64,000 bases of DNA from Smittium culicis (lineage: Eukaryota > Kickxellomycota > Harpellomycetes > Harpellales > Legeriomycetaceae), in the NCBI GenBank assembly GCA_001970855.1, contig LSSN01001245.1, forward strand, positions 26,358 through 90,357, given 5' to 3'. Positions 36,875 to 48,444 of the stretch are shown here, piece by piece. The notes under the pieces were generated by a model that saw only the letters and a list, made by a program, of their open reading frames with translations, did no database searches and was not told the origin of the DNA. Position numbers and translations under genes: made by a program. The number at the start of each line of letters is the position of its first letter. Positions within the stretch are counted from its first letter, which is position 1.

Positions 36875-37946
36875 ATGGGCATTTTATCAGAAAGTAGCCA
36901 AGGCGAAAAAAGGAAAGCAGAACACACTAACAGACAAAACGCAAATAATGAAAAAAACAAATTTTCTAAATCGAAAAAAGGTTTCGATTCGAATATTAAC
37001 AAGAAGAGGAAAGGTTCGATGGGCGACCAAATACTTGCAATAGTTGATAGCTCAGATCCAGATTCGGATGATAACTTTTTGAATTCGATTGCTGAAGCTA
37101 TGGTAAGACGTACATATATTATCACCCAGAAAAAAAAACGTTAATATAGTAACTTGATAAAAATAAAAGTTACAAGTAATAAATAGCGTTCATTTAGTTA
37201 TAAGAGAAATTGAACTTTTCATTATTTTAAGCGATGTAATATTATCGCTCTTTTTGTATACTTTTTCGATTCATGTGAGGAATTCTCACATATATATAAT
37301 TTCCTACTTATACAAACAATTTAATATAAATAAAGAACATTGCCCAGTATTATTTGTACAAGATGATGAGGAGTTTTTTTTATTGCGATTAGAGAAAATT
37401 AATACAGGAATAGCAATAGCATAAATAAAATATATTATTCACGATAAAACACAAATTTTATTAATAGTAGAAATGCTAAATTTATTTTAATTCGGATTTA
37501 ATTAGACATTTGAAGTAAACAGCGCCAAAAGTAGAACAAATGAAAAATTTCCAGTCCCAGAAAAAGCTAAACAAGCTAATAGCTTCGAAAAGATCAAGAA
37601 ATTAGGCGAATTAAGTAGTCAGATAAGTCTAAATATCGGAAATGACGCAGACCATAGTTTCATTAGTGAGGAGAACAGTAGTGTTATTAGTATTGATAAT
37701 GCGATTGCTAAATCGACTACTGAAACAATAAACCGATTAAGAAGTTTGGAGAAAGAATTTATTATGGCTATAAATGAAGGGATTTCTATAATTGAATCTT
37801 TTGACCAAGTAATTTCAAGCAACGAAAAATTACTACAAGACCAAGCAAATACCTTGGACGATCAGTATGGCGAGCTAAGTAAAAAATGGGATTCCATTAA
37901 AACTGGGGCTAGCAGTCTGCTTAATTTGACTAATTTTGGCACTTAA
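36875..37946 (+). CDS. Unidentified coiled-coil protein, possibly nuclear
   Basis: Two exons, 36875-37102 and 37506-37946, joined at phase 0 (ATG|GTAAGA and TTAATTAG|ACA) give 222 residues. The N-terminal part is basic with a likely nuclear signal (NKKRKG) followed by DSSDPDSDD. The second half is helical and forms a probable coiled coil (RLRSLEKEFIMAINEGIS through LDDQYGELSKKWDS). The layout, a basic/acidic head followed by a helical tail, faintly recalls Cor1/SYCP3-type or kinetochore proteins, but I do not recognise a family. The 403-bp intron is long for this window, so a small missed exon is possible. It converges with the next gene, 163 bp away. Confidence 0.65.
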
Positions 37947-38109
37947 ATCACTCCTTTATTGCGGGCTAAAAAGTTCCAACTCCTCATACACACCTTTTTT
38001 TCAATAAAATAAATAATAGGTTTTATAGCAACCAAAATAGAAAAAAAGGGAATAGAAAATCAATTAAAAGTACAGTTGATAAAATAGACATATGAACGTT
38101 CTTAATTTC

Positions 38110-40050
38110 CTATGAGTTTTCGTTCTTTTTTTCTCTTTTCTTTTTAGCAGATTCTTTTAGCTTGTTCCATTTAGCTTCATAATTTGAAATGATAGCACTC
38201 TATAAGACAAATAAAATTAAAATAAAACAAATGAAATATGCACATAATGTAGATAGAATGAATTTAAAATAGAAATAAAACAGAGTGATGAGTACCTGGT
38301 TTTTTATTTGATCCTGTAATAATTGAATCTTTTGTGTAAGTTTAGAGTTTTTTTGCTCTAATTCCATAATTGAAATTGATTCTTGTGCAGAAAAAAGAGC
38401 ATCATTGACGCTAGTTGAAGAATTCGAGCTATTAGATGTGTTGCTTGGTTGAGAAATTGGTTTTTTTGAATTTGATTGTGTAGAATTTTTGATAATAGAA
38501 AGTCGCGAGTTAATAATTGGGGTTTTGGATGCGGAGGCTTTTTCAGCCATAAGATTTTTAGCATGGCGGTTGAATTCTTCTTTGAAGCTGATTATACTGT
38601 TTTTCAAAATGCTGTTTTCAACTTTTGTCTAGTTCGTAAATGTTAAACGTTATAGTTATATGTATATTAATACTTTAAAGGTAAAAATATAAATAAAAAT
38701 AATAAATGGTTTACTGTTTCCAATTCTGAAAGAGTTTCAGTAAGTTTTTTAATCTTATTTTTCAGCGCAACTTCTGTTTGTGAGTCATTATATCTAATAG
38801 CAAATCGAGTATTTATATATTCAGATATAATAAAAAGTAAATTAAAATAATGAAGTTGAGTAATTGGTTGTATTTATAGGAGAATAAAAGAAATTAATAG
38901 CTTACATATCACTGTTGCTATCAGAAAGTTCTATATAAAGAAGGAGTATAATACATTAAAAAATAAAGCGAAAGGGACAAATTTAATTATGAAAAAAAGG
39001 GAAATTGATACTTTTATTCATGTCATTATACTTGAAGGCGGTTGTATGTAGAGATTGCTCCAAATTTTGGCTTACAAGATAAAATGAATCAATGACTATA
39101 TGTAATTAATAAATAAAAATGTAAAGTTAGTGCGAATCGATTGAATTTTTATTATTAGAGATATAGTGATGTTTGGATGTAAGGATGGAGTCGAATTACC
39201 TTGAGAGGGCGAATCTTGCTCTGCAGCCAGCCCAGCACTGGTGAATGCAATTGGATTTGAAACCCAGTTTTCTAAATAGCTCCAAAACTTCTCAAATTCT
39301 AGTTCGTCTTTTGTAGCAACCTATAAAGAAAATAAAAGAAATCAGACAGGAAATAATTTAAAGTTGAGAACTTTGTATATAATGGCAACTAGAAAAGATA
39401 GGAGGAAAAAAAGAGAGGGTGTGGGAATAAAAGTTCAATTACAATTGGCTGCTTTACTGGCGAAGAATTTTTGTCTTTTGGAGCAGGAACCGATAAATTA
39501 GAAGAGCTAGTTGAGTTAATAATAGACATGCATGCCCTTATTCGCTGCCTTTGGAATATCCATAATCCATGTATGGCGTTTACTATATAAATATACAAGT
39601 AAATGTGAAAGCATTAAGGGTAGTAGGGAAAATTCGTGGAGAATCATACATAGGAAGTATTCGAATTTTACCAGCAACAGGATCGTAGTTATTTTCGATC
39701 AATTTACAGTAAATGTCTATTTGGTGAAGCATTTAAAAAACAATATTTTATATAGGCATGCTTTTGAATATGAGATGTATTTGTGGTGATATAGAAACAA
39801 AAATAATTACCAGCAGCTTTTTTGTGTTCTATCAAAGCTTCAGGAAATTTATGTTGGTCCTCATAGTCTTCAGCTAATTTCGAATAAAAATGTGCCTGAA
39901 AGGGGTAGCAATAAATAAAAATAATAAGAGCATAATAGAGTTTAATAGAGAGCGCTGAAATGATAATAATAAATTAAGGTAAATGAGCGTAACTGCAAAA
40001 GCGAAAACTTAGAAAATGAAAAAGAGTACCTTATCCATCAAGCTCAACAT
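38110..40050 (-). CDS. MIT-domain/coiled-coil protein resembling NRBF2/Atg38
   Basis: Ten exons on the minus strand, all in frame with GT-AG borders: 40050-40030, 39895-39811, 39716-39672, 39582-39443, 39320-39200, 39095-39012, 38930-38906, 38793-38715, 38628-38296 and 38199-38110. They give 340 residues. Residues 1-70 look like an MIT helical bundle (KAHFYSKLAEDYEDQHKF, EALIEHKKAADIY, LWIFQRQRIRA). A conserved-looking FEKFWSYLENWVSNPIAF follows, then a long coiled coil (ALKNKIKKLTETLSELE; MELEQKNSKLTQKIQLL) and a Lys-rich tail (SAKKKREKKNENS). The order MIT, short conserved box, coiled coil is that of NRBF2/Atg38, a subunit of the autophagy PI3-kinase complex. The assignment is by architecture and local similarity and is not certain. 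Confidence 0.72.
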
Positions 40051-41633
40051 ATTTCTTTAATATACTCAGCTGAGAATTTCAGGAAAAATGTTAGTGGGCT
40101 CGATTTCGTTGATGTATAATGTTCTATTTATCAGTAAAATTATAATAAAGAATTTGAGAATAGGTGACGTGGGAGTTCGAAGTGTTGAAATGTGTGGGGA
40201 GTGTTTAGTTTATTTAATATATTAAATAGATTTTCTAGCTTGTTAGTTGATTTTTGGATTTGATTTTGTAGACTTGAAAAAACTAAATAAAGTTAAAGGC
40301 CGCCACACACTGTATCAATGGTTGATGCTTAAATATGAGAATTATATCTAGCTAAAATTGTTACTATTGTTCGTCACGTTTGTATGGCAATTAACCATTA
40401 ATTGGAGGCATAGGTAATTTTTATTCAGTTATGAATAATAGGAGGAGAATGAATGTTCTCAATACTCTTAGCCAATTATGGCGAGTAAGCTAAAATAATA
40501 GACGATTATTCGCCTAAATTAATTTTATTCGAAATGATTAGAGTTTAAAGTTGAATTATGTAGATATAATTTAATTATAGTTTATTTTTATAAGATTAGA
40601 ATAAGATAAGTTTATCAAAATCATGTATTATTTACCCCTATTTTTACTTGTACACAATTAAATTCGTGATATAATTTAGATACTTTGGGATGATTCTAAG
40701 AAGTGTGATGTGAGAGAAAAGTGAAAGTGAAGGAATTAATATATAAACAATTCAAGAAAGGATATTGTGTAGACCCTGAGTTATAGCGACAGTAGTGTAG
40801 CGGGTATTGTGGCGGGTATTAATCTCGCATGATTTTGTCAGTTTTGGGGAGTGGAAAAAATCAGCTGGAAAATTGAGTTACCCCTTTCATGAGCAGTGGG
40901 CTGTTTTTGGACGACCAAATATAGCCAACTAGATTCAATTAATATTTTAAGATTTCGCGACTAAATCAATTATTGGTATATAAACTATATGCTGCAAATA
41001 ATATTATTTATGTTTTTTTAGCTGGCGAATCATTAATTGAGTATATTATAGAGTGTTGGATGAGAAAGTGTTACCGAATAAGTAATATCTCAATCATAAA
41101 TATCGTTGGTCCGTTAAATCTACTGCTGGCCAATAATATAGATCAATAAATCCTAAATTTAGCGTCCAGGTTCTGAAATAAAACAAACAGCGAATAGATA
41201 GCAGTTAATACGCCCCATTTTCACGTTTTTGGGCTTATATCGCCAAATTTATCTGAACATATTTTTTTTATTTTAATAAGTGTATTATTTTTTGACTCTG
41301 TTTTCTATTACAGAGAAATGATTATATCTCCGATTATAATTTTAAGATTAGATATATAAACACATCCCCGGCTTTAATCACTACGGCTCCCCATATTTAT
41401 TTATCATTCCTCATTTTACAATTTTAAACCCCTAATATCAGTGTCTGTACTTTTCTTTGCTTTTTTATTTAATTATACTAGCTAAGCCGACAATTGCTGG
41501 CTTTATACTGCTTTGCTTCGCTGTACACTATTAACTACTAGTCTATCCGTCTCTAATTAATACGCAAAATTTCTAGCAAACTAGATTAAATAAAAATAAT
41601 AAACTTATTTTTTTCAATCTAAATACCCTTAAA
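40051..41633. other. Divergent intergenic region between the MIT gene and PDK
   Basis: Contains the promoters of two divergently transcribed genes and the second MITE copy (40882-41070). The plus strand is pyrimidine-rich from about 41400 towards the PDK start. No other gene seen. Confidence 0.6.
40878..41074. mobile_element. piggyBac-like MITE, copy 2, flanked by TTAC
   Basis: A 189-bp element (40882-41070), the same length as copy 1 at 1001-1189. It shares the outer CCCTTTC, the block CCAAATATAGCCAACT, TTATTGGTAT, GCGAATCATTAA (CGAATCATTAA in copy 1) and GTGTTGGA near the right end. The right terminus has decayed to GAGAAAGTG. The flanking tetranucleotide is TTAC on both sides (40878-40881 and 41071-41074) where copy 1 has TTAA. 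Confidence 0.78.
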
Positions 41634-43176
41634 ATGCTATCTGACATTCCCAAAGCGCTTGCTGAAAAAATCATTAGATATGCCAAAATGCCACAAACAG
41701 GCGTTTCTTTAAGACAAATGATTCGTTTTGGTAACTATTCTATATATTTTTTATTATACCACAACAATATATCATAAATAATACCCGTTTTGATAAAAAG
41801 TATTTGAATATTTTCTCCAAAGTATCTAATTTCTCAACACTAATCCAACATAGGCCAAAATCCTAATCAAGGTACTTTACTAAGAGCTTCTGAATTTGTT
41901 TATGGTAATTAGTTGATTATCAGTTATATATATCCCGATTTAAAATTTTAGTTACTAAGCTAGTTTATATTTTTCCGTTTTATAGACGAATTGCCTATTA
42001 GATTAGCTCACAGAGTAGTAGAGCTAGATACTATGCCAGAAATAAGTAGAATGAATTCAGTTTTAAAAGTAAAAAACTGGTACATCGAATCGTTTAACGT
42101 AACATATTTCGAATTAATCTACTATCTTTTTTTTTTCTATTATACTAAAATTTATTCTAAAAAATTGCTAATAATTTACTATATAACTTTTTGTTTTTAT
42201 ATAAAAATTCTAGGAGCTTATTCATTTCCCAAAAGTTCCTGAAAAAATAAGAGATCTTGTTCTTTCGAATACAATCAATGAGGTTGGCGACACATCGAAT
42301 CACAATAATATCAATGATTTCGATTATAAAAATTATTACCACTCTACTAGAGATGTAAAATATCCCTTAGAAGTTTCTGAGTATAACTCAAGCTTGGTTA
42401 AGCTCATATCTAATATTAAAAAGCGTCACGATGCTGTGGTTATAACTATAGCTCAAGGAGTTAAAGACTACAAACGTGACTCAAACTTGGATGTGATCAA
42501 CAACCAAATGCAAACTTTTCTCGACAGATTCTACCTATCAAGAATTGGTATCCGTATGCTAATTGGCCAAACTGTTGAATTAAATAACAGAAACCGCCAC
42601 AAAGATTATGTTGGAATTATTTGCACAAAAACTCGCGTTCACAATGTAATCCAAGAAGCAATCGATAATGCTAAATATATATGCCAGGAATACTACTTTT
42701 TATCAAACCCTCCAAAAATTGAGCTGTACTGTCCAACCTCGCTCGAGTTCCCATATGTTCCATCTCATCTGCACCATATGCTCTTTGAACTTATCAAAAA
42801 TTGCTTACGTGCAACTGTTGAGCTTTATGGCGAAGATGCTGATTCATATCCTCCCATAAAAGTCATTGTTGCGAGCGGTAGTGAAGATATCGCCATTAAA
42901 ATTAGCGACGAAGGTGGCGGTATTTCCAGAAGTGCATTAGAAAAAGTGTGGACGTACATGTATACAACTGCCGACAATACCCCCGATTTGGAAGATAGTT
43001 TTGACCAAACTGATTTCAAGGCACCTCTTGCAGGGTTCGGATATGGCCTCCCTCTAAGTCGCTTATATGCCCGCTATTTTGGCGGTGATTTGAAGATTAT
43101 TTCAATGGAAAATTATGGAACTGACGCTTACCTACACTTGTCTAGATTAAGCGACTCTGAAGAGCCATTATGCTAA
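41634..43176 (+). CDS. PDK: Pyruvate dehydrogenase kinase (mitochondrial)
   Basis: Four exons (41634-41730, 41854-41904, 41986-42098, 42214-43176) give 407 residues, the normal PDK/BCKDK size. The regulatory helical domain includes SLRQMIRFG, ELPIRLAHRV and FLDRFYLSRIGIRMLIGQ. The GHKL ATPase domain has the N-box HHMLFELIKNCLRATVE, G1 box DEGGGIS and G2 box GFGYGLPLSRLYARYFGG, then YGTDAYLHL. It phosphorylates Ser residues of the pyruvate dehydrogenase E1-alpha subunit and switches the complex off. YVGIICTKTRV and the DRFY segment fit PDK better than branched-chain kinase, though the latter is not excluded. Only about six residues precede the conserved first helix, so a classical presequence is missing unless an upstream exon exists; the first helix itself (KALAEKIIRYAKM) is basic and amphipathic. 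Confidence 0.93.
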
Positions 43177-43767
43177 TTTAAACCGTATCATTAAATTTTC
43201 TAAACTTTCTTTTTTTTGATTAAAAATAATTTTTATTTTTATATTAATATTTGATTTCAAAGTTATATTACTTAATTATCGAAAATATTAATATTATAGC
43301 TTTGGTTTATAATAAAATTTTGACTGCTTTATACTAACTGTAATTTATTTAGTATAATCAAAAAAAAAATGGACGCTTACTTCATTAAAACAATTTTTTT
43401 GTTGGAAAAAAGTAACTCGGAAGTTTAACAAAAAAAATTTTTTTTTTTTAGCAATTTGGATCTTTTCGATATATTTATTGAGAAAAGTAAAAATAATAAA
43501 ATTAAAGATTCAGATAAAAGAGCGCGTCAAAAAATATGGTTGGCCTTTGTAACAGAATAAATTCTGTTAGTCATTTGATTTTCTTTTAGTTAAAGTATGT
43601 ATGTACGGTAATAATCAAAAAGGTACTGAATGGTAAATATAGACTAGCGCGAAAAAGAAATTAACCGCCAAAAATCAAAAAAACAAAAAATCAAAAATCA
43701 AAAGTGCATGCAAAAATATATCTGCGTTCAGGAAAAGAGGGGAGGGGATGAGGAAGGAGGAAGAACG
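43177..43767. other. Convergent spacer after PDK
   Basis: AT-rich with an A9 run near 43360 and an A/T-run near 43430-43450. No gene seen. Confidence 0.5.
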
Positions 43768-44124
43768 TTATGCGTCGGAATCGTAATCGTCAAAGTTGGA
43801 CTGTTTCTTGCGGAGTCCGTGGCCCTTGAACAGCTGGCGCTGCAGCCTTGCCTTCTCAACGAGCTTGACTTTCTCGCGCGCAACGACTTCTGTTTTCGTC
43901 ACCCGCGACGAGTTCAAGATCTTGTCGATCTTGCTCTGACGCGACAAATTCCCCGTCAATGATCCCGCTTGCACCTCGCCCTCACCCTTGCTCTTGCTCT
44001 GCCTCTGCTCCATCTTTTTCTTCTGCCTATTGCCTGATTTTTGCTTCTTGCTAATAATCGAATTCGCCGAATGGCCTTGATCGAATAGCGACTCGATCGC
44101 TCGTCTTGATACTCGTTTCGACAT
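43768..44124 (-). CDS. Small basic protein, unidentified
   Basis: An intronless 118-codon frame with visibly richer G+C (for example GCGCGCAACGACTTC on the plus strand) than anything around it, which argues for a real coding sequence. The product is very basic: it begins MSKRVSRRAIESLFDQGHS, has Lys/Arg/Gln-rich segments (KKQKSGNRQKKKMEQRQSK), a probable helix (VVAREKVKLVEKARLQRQLF) and an acidic end (FDDYDSDA). This composition suits a nucleolar or ribosome-assembly factor, but I recognise no family. A poly(T)/poly(A) tract lies just upstream of the start on the coding strand. The opposite-strand frame 43708-43962 is a shadow. Confidence 0.72.
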   Translation of the reverse strand: MSKRVSRRAIESLFDQGHSANSIISKKQKSGNRQKKKMEQRQSKSKGEGEVQAGSLTGNLSRQSKIDKILNSSRVTKTEVVAREKVKLVEKARLQRQLFKGHGLRKKQSNFDDYDSDA

Positions 44125-44895
44125 TTTTTCTCTTATCCCTCTTTTTTTTTTTTTATTTATAACTTTTACTTGTATTACTGTAAATTATTCATTTTCTTTG
44201 ACTTGCAATAAATTATTAGCTTTAAAATTAAAAAAAAAAAAAAGAGAAAAAAATTTTTTTATGATTTTTTCTAGTAGGATAAAACAAGGTTATAATTGGC
44301 TGATTTTATACTGTTTGGCTGACCACGAGTATAATTATATCGAAATATTCACTAATGATTTGGATATGTATATTTATAATAAAATCTTATTTGTGAGTAT
44401 TTGTATTTAAGCCAATAATCACTAGATTTTGACGCTCAACAAAAGTGATTCGAAAATTTAGTATTTAGATTTTGGCGATTCAAAAATAGTAAAATTGCAT
44501 TTAAGGGATAAAATAAGCTTGGAATTTATGACAAAATGTTATTGGCTAATAAATGAGTAAAGTTGAGAGAATTTCTCCTTAAAATTTCATATTTTTATAA
44601 TTAAATGATAAAAAAAATTATTGTAAAAATTAAAAAATAATATTTTTTATAAATTCATTACAACTAAATGTAAACTAATATATAATAATAAAGATAAAAA
44701 GGATTGAAAGAGTTTTGAGTGATAATAGAAGATAAATGGAATATAAATATAACGCAAAGTTAAAAAAAAAGTGGGATATATTATAAGGGATTGGCGATGT
44801 AGACGTTGATTTTTAATTATATAAAAAATACAAATTCTAATTGTTGAGGGATGAGTGAAGGGTACAAAAAAGTCTTTAGAGCGATTATGTGAAAT
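44125..44895. other. AT-rich spacer between two minus-strand genes
   Basis: The plus-strand frame at 44198-44410 starts in a poly(A) tract and has chance-like composition. Nothing supported. Confidence 0.5.
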
Positions 44896-46394
44896 TTATT
44901 TCATCATGGTCAATTCAAGGAACCCATCACCGGCAAGGATAACCTCATCTTCACCTTCGATTTGCAAGGTTAGCTTTGCATTTTTTTGGTGGAATTGGAA
45001 AATATATGGTTTGGTAACAAGAGCTTGAACAAATGTTTTGATTAATTTGTTAAGCTGGCCTAAAACATCAATTTCATTTGCAAAAAATTCAGTTTTAGCT
45101 AGAAAATTAAGTGAAGCCTTTTTTCCGTCGCTGGTCATTCCATGGCAAGTAATTTTGACGCTTGAAGGAATGTCATAATTTTTGCTTATACCGCTGGTCA
45201 TGTCCAGATATTCAGCAGTATTGTTATAAAAGTAGACTGCAGGCTTGTCTTTTCTGATAATAGCGCCTTGGGTGATATCTTGGCCGCCGTACTTCTGAGG
45301 TGTTGTGTAGTGCATTAAATGGAATAGATATTCATCTTGGTTTTCTTGGGCTGGGTTATTTGTGACAACTGAAAGGAGCCAATCTTCGCCTATATTATAC
45401 GGCAGAATTCCGGTTGAGCAAGCACGGATAAACAACCCAAGTCCGCTATCAATTACAGGCTCTTTTAGGCCGTTGAAACTAATTGTAGCCTCAACTTTTC
45501 CATTTGGATAAAAGGAGTGCATTGCGATTCCTCCAGCAATGTGGTTTTTACCGTCACCTATTTTGTAGCCTTTAGCAAAATCTTTGTAAGTTGCAATGAC
45601 GCTGATGTTTTCTTTTGGGTCCTTTTTGTTATTGTTGTACATAAATGTGATTTCTTTCATATCGAAACTCCAGCTTATGTTTAAGTTTTCACCGCTAACA
45701 GATAATTTATCTTTACCAACGTTCATTGTACTTTGGTTGATTGTTTCAAAAATCCCAGGAGATCCGGGAACATACAAGTAAAAGTTTGTTTGGTATGTTG
45801 TGCTTATGCTAAAAAATTAAAGGTAAATGAATGGAAGGCAAGGTAAAAACATTTTTTAGAGAGGTAATAAGGATATGGTAAATGAAAAATGATTTTTTCT
45901 TTTTTGAAAAATAGGAATAGAAATAAAAAAAAGAGGAAAAAAGTTACGCTATTTTAGCCCATGCGAACTGAATAAACAAAAAGTATCCGTTATTCAGTTT
46001 GAAATAGATCGAGTGAGTCTCTGAACCAGTACCGCTACATTTCCAGTCCAAGTCATCGTTAGTGATTTCAGATATAACTTGCTCGTTATCCTTGACGTTC
46101 GATAAAGCCGTTTTAGCTATAAAATATCAACTTTATATTAATACATGATTATTTATGTGATTTGGTTAAAATATCTAGCAGCTTTTTGCATCAAAGTAAA
46201 GAGCCGCAAGACATGAAAGAAATGAAAAGTAATAGAGCTCTTAATAGAGCGCGTACTGAAAGTTAATACAAGTATATGGTATGTATAATAAGCAGGTATA
46301 GAATAATTTTAGCGCTATTTGAAAGTATTTATTATAATTTAAATAATGATATAACAGAATTAAGGAGCTTACTCTTATGGCTGCCCCAAAACAT
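44896..46394 (-). CDS. SVF1: Svf1-family survival factor
   Basis: Three exons, 46394-46373, 46116-45948 and 45808-44896, give 367 residues starting MFWGSHK. Recognition rests on the Svf1 layout: ISEITNDDLDW, then SETHSIYFKLNNGYFLFIQFAW, then the lipocalin-like beta-rich remainder (NLNISWSFDMKEI, GGIAMHSFYPNGKVEATI, YLFHLMHYTTPQKYGG). Svf1 proteins are fungal, needed for survival under oxidative and cold stress, and linked to sphingolipid (ceramide) handling at ER/Golgi membranes. The first exon is tiny (22 nt) and its choice depends on one donor (GTAAGC) and one acceptor (TTTATAG); exons 2 and 3 are secure. The protein is shorter than the yeast one, mostly from smaller loops. Confidence 0.85.
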
Positions 46395-48444
46395 TGTAGT
46401 ATAAGAGTTTATTATTTGGATAATAGAGAGCGAGAGAGAAAAATGGTTTTGAGTATAAGGTAAGAATGAAAGAGAACAAATTTAATAGCTTTTTGATAAA
46501 AATGTATTAGGAAAGAATATAATAAGAAAGAGCATACAAATGCAAAGCTTTTTATAGATTATTCCAGCTTTTGATATTTAGGGAATAATCTAGTTTAAAC
46601 TTTTTTTAATTAATTAAAACTAATTAACCTCTAAAAAATAAATATACACAAAACTGCATGCTGACTGAATGTGAGGAAACGATTCGATAGGAGGCGAAGA
46701 ATGAAAGGATTGAAAATATAGCCGGAAACAAATAAACAATAAAACGGTAACAAATAAATTAATAAATTATTTTAACAATCAAGATTAGCTAAAGCCAAGT
46801 AGATGTCAGCAAAAACATTAGAAGCCAAGCGAGGCAATTTGCATAGCCAAATAAAAAGCCCCTATGGATAAAGCGCGGAATTTCCTTGCAATAAATTGAT
46901 CACGCAAACATAAGAATTCACGAATATGACTGATAGCCCCCCACCACCCCCTTCCCAAAAAATAGACATTTAAGTAACGTACAAGAGCTCTTGTAATGGA
47001 ATAAGTGCAAGCCACTAAACTGATATTTAACTTGCAAAGTCTATGCTAATATCACCTAAAAAAAATATAGTTAAAGCTTGTTTCAAAGTATAAAAATTTA
47101 AATGTTGCTTTTATAGCCAAGAAATTTATTACAAGCTAATAGATTAAATAACCATATGCTAATAGAAAAATCAATATAAAGAGCTGTTTCTAGTTGCGAT
47201 TATTCTAGTCTCAATATTCCCCTCTGTTGGACAGCTAGCAGCGAAAATATAATAAATCTAATTTAATACATAGGAGCCCAATTTTATTCTAACCTTTAAA
47301 TAATTAAATTACAATAACTTTTTTTGTTATCCTGACAATATACAATAATTAAACCGCTTATACCACAAAGAAATTTTAATTTAGTAATTGTTTATTTTTG
47401 AAAAAGCTATCGTAATTGTATATAATATTACTAAATAATAATCAATTGTCAACATCTATAAACATTTAGCTCTCAACTTTAAACAAGAAATTTATAATCC
47501 GCTAAAGCATAGTAACTCAATTTTTGCGGAGAAGTTAAATAATCCCGTTTGATGATACATTTACGTTTAATGGCTTATTTTTCAGGCGCAGCTTATTTCT
47601 TTTTTCCTTTTTTTTTTCGGTTTGGTTTGGTTTTGCTAACGGCTCTATAGATTACTTTTTACACAGCCACTTAATTGTGTTTATTAATTTAAGGTTCGGA
47701 TCTGATATAATCATTATATTTTATCTTTTGTTTATTTGCTTTTTTGTTATTCCCTAAACTTGGCATGAGTAAAGTAAAAATGGATTCTCTTTTTTTTTTC
47801 TGCCACGGATATTATCACAAATTTATTATTAAATTAGTACTTTTAACTAATCACAAACTTAATAAGCGTCTCTACTAACCCCACTATAAAAAAACCATAT
47901 TTATTCCATGTAACTTTATTAAATATATTTTTGACTTTGTTTCGATTAGGAATATGGCAAACATCTTTTTTCATTTTATGCTAGATAAATTTAATATGTG
48001 AGATTCACAGCCACTAAAACAAAACCTTATATGTATAGGAAAAGAATTCTATATAAAATTAAAACCTCATGAAATAATATAAATGCTTATAGCTCAAATT
48101 AAGGTTATTTTCTGAAATATGAAATTTTATCAGTTTAGACTTTTATGTGAGCTGTTAGGAAACTGATATTGGAAAACTAAATCCATTATACCAATAACCA
48201 ACAAGCACTAACCAAATTTCCTTCAACTTTAAAAGTCATACAACACATTAATGGGGGGTTTTGTGTGTATAATAAACTTTCCAATAAGCTAGTTGTGAAC
48301 ATTTACAGAATTGATGATAAAACAAATGTAAAATCGCTGATTTATTTGTATTGAGACTATAAGTACTAACTTTAAATAAAGATTGGGGGGGAAAAACTAT
48401 AAAATTATAATGTATACCTAATAATGCGTGCTAAAAAAAGTTAT
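46395..48444. other. AT-rich intergenic region
   Basis: No supported gene. The 65-codon minus frame at 46818-47015 lacks any domain. TTTCTTTTTTCC-type tracts occur near 47600-47620. Confidence 0.5.
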
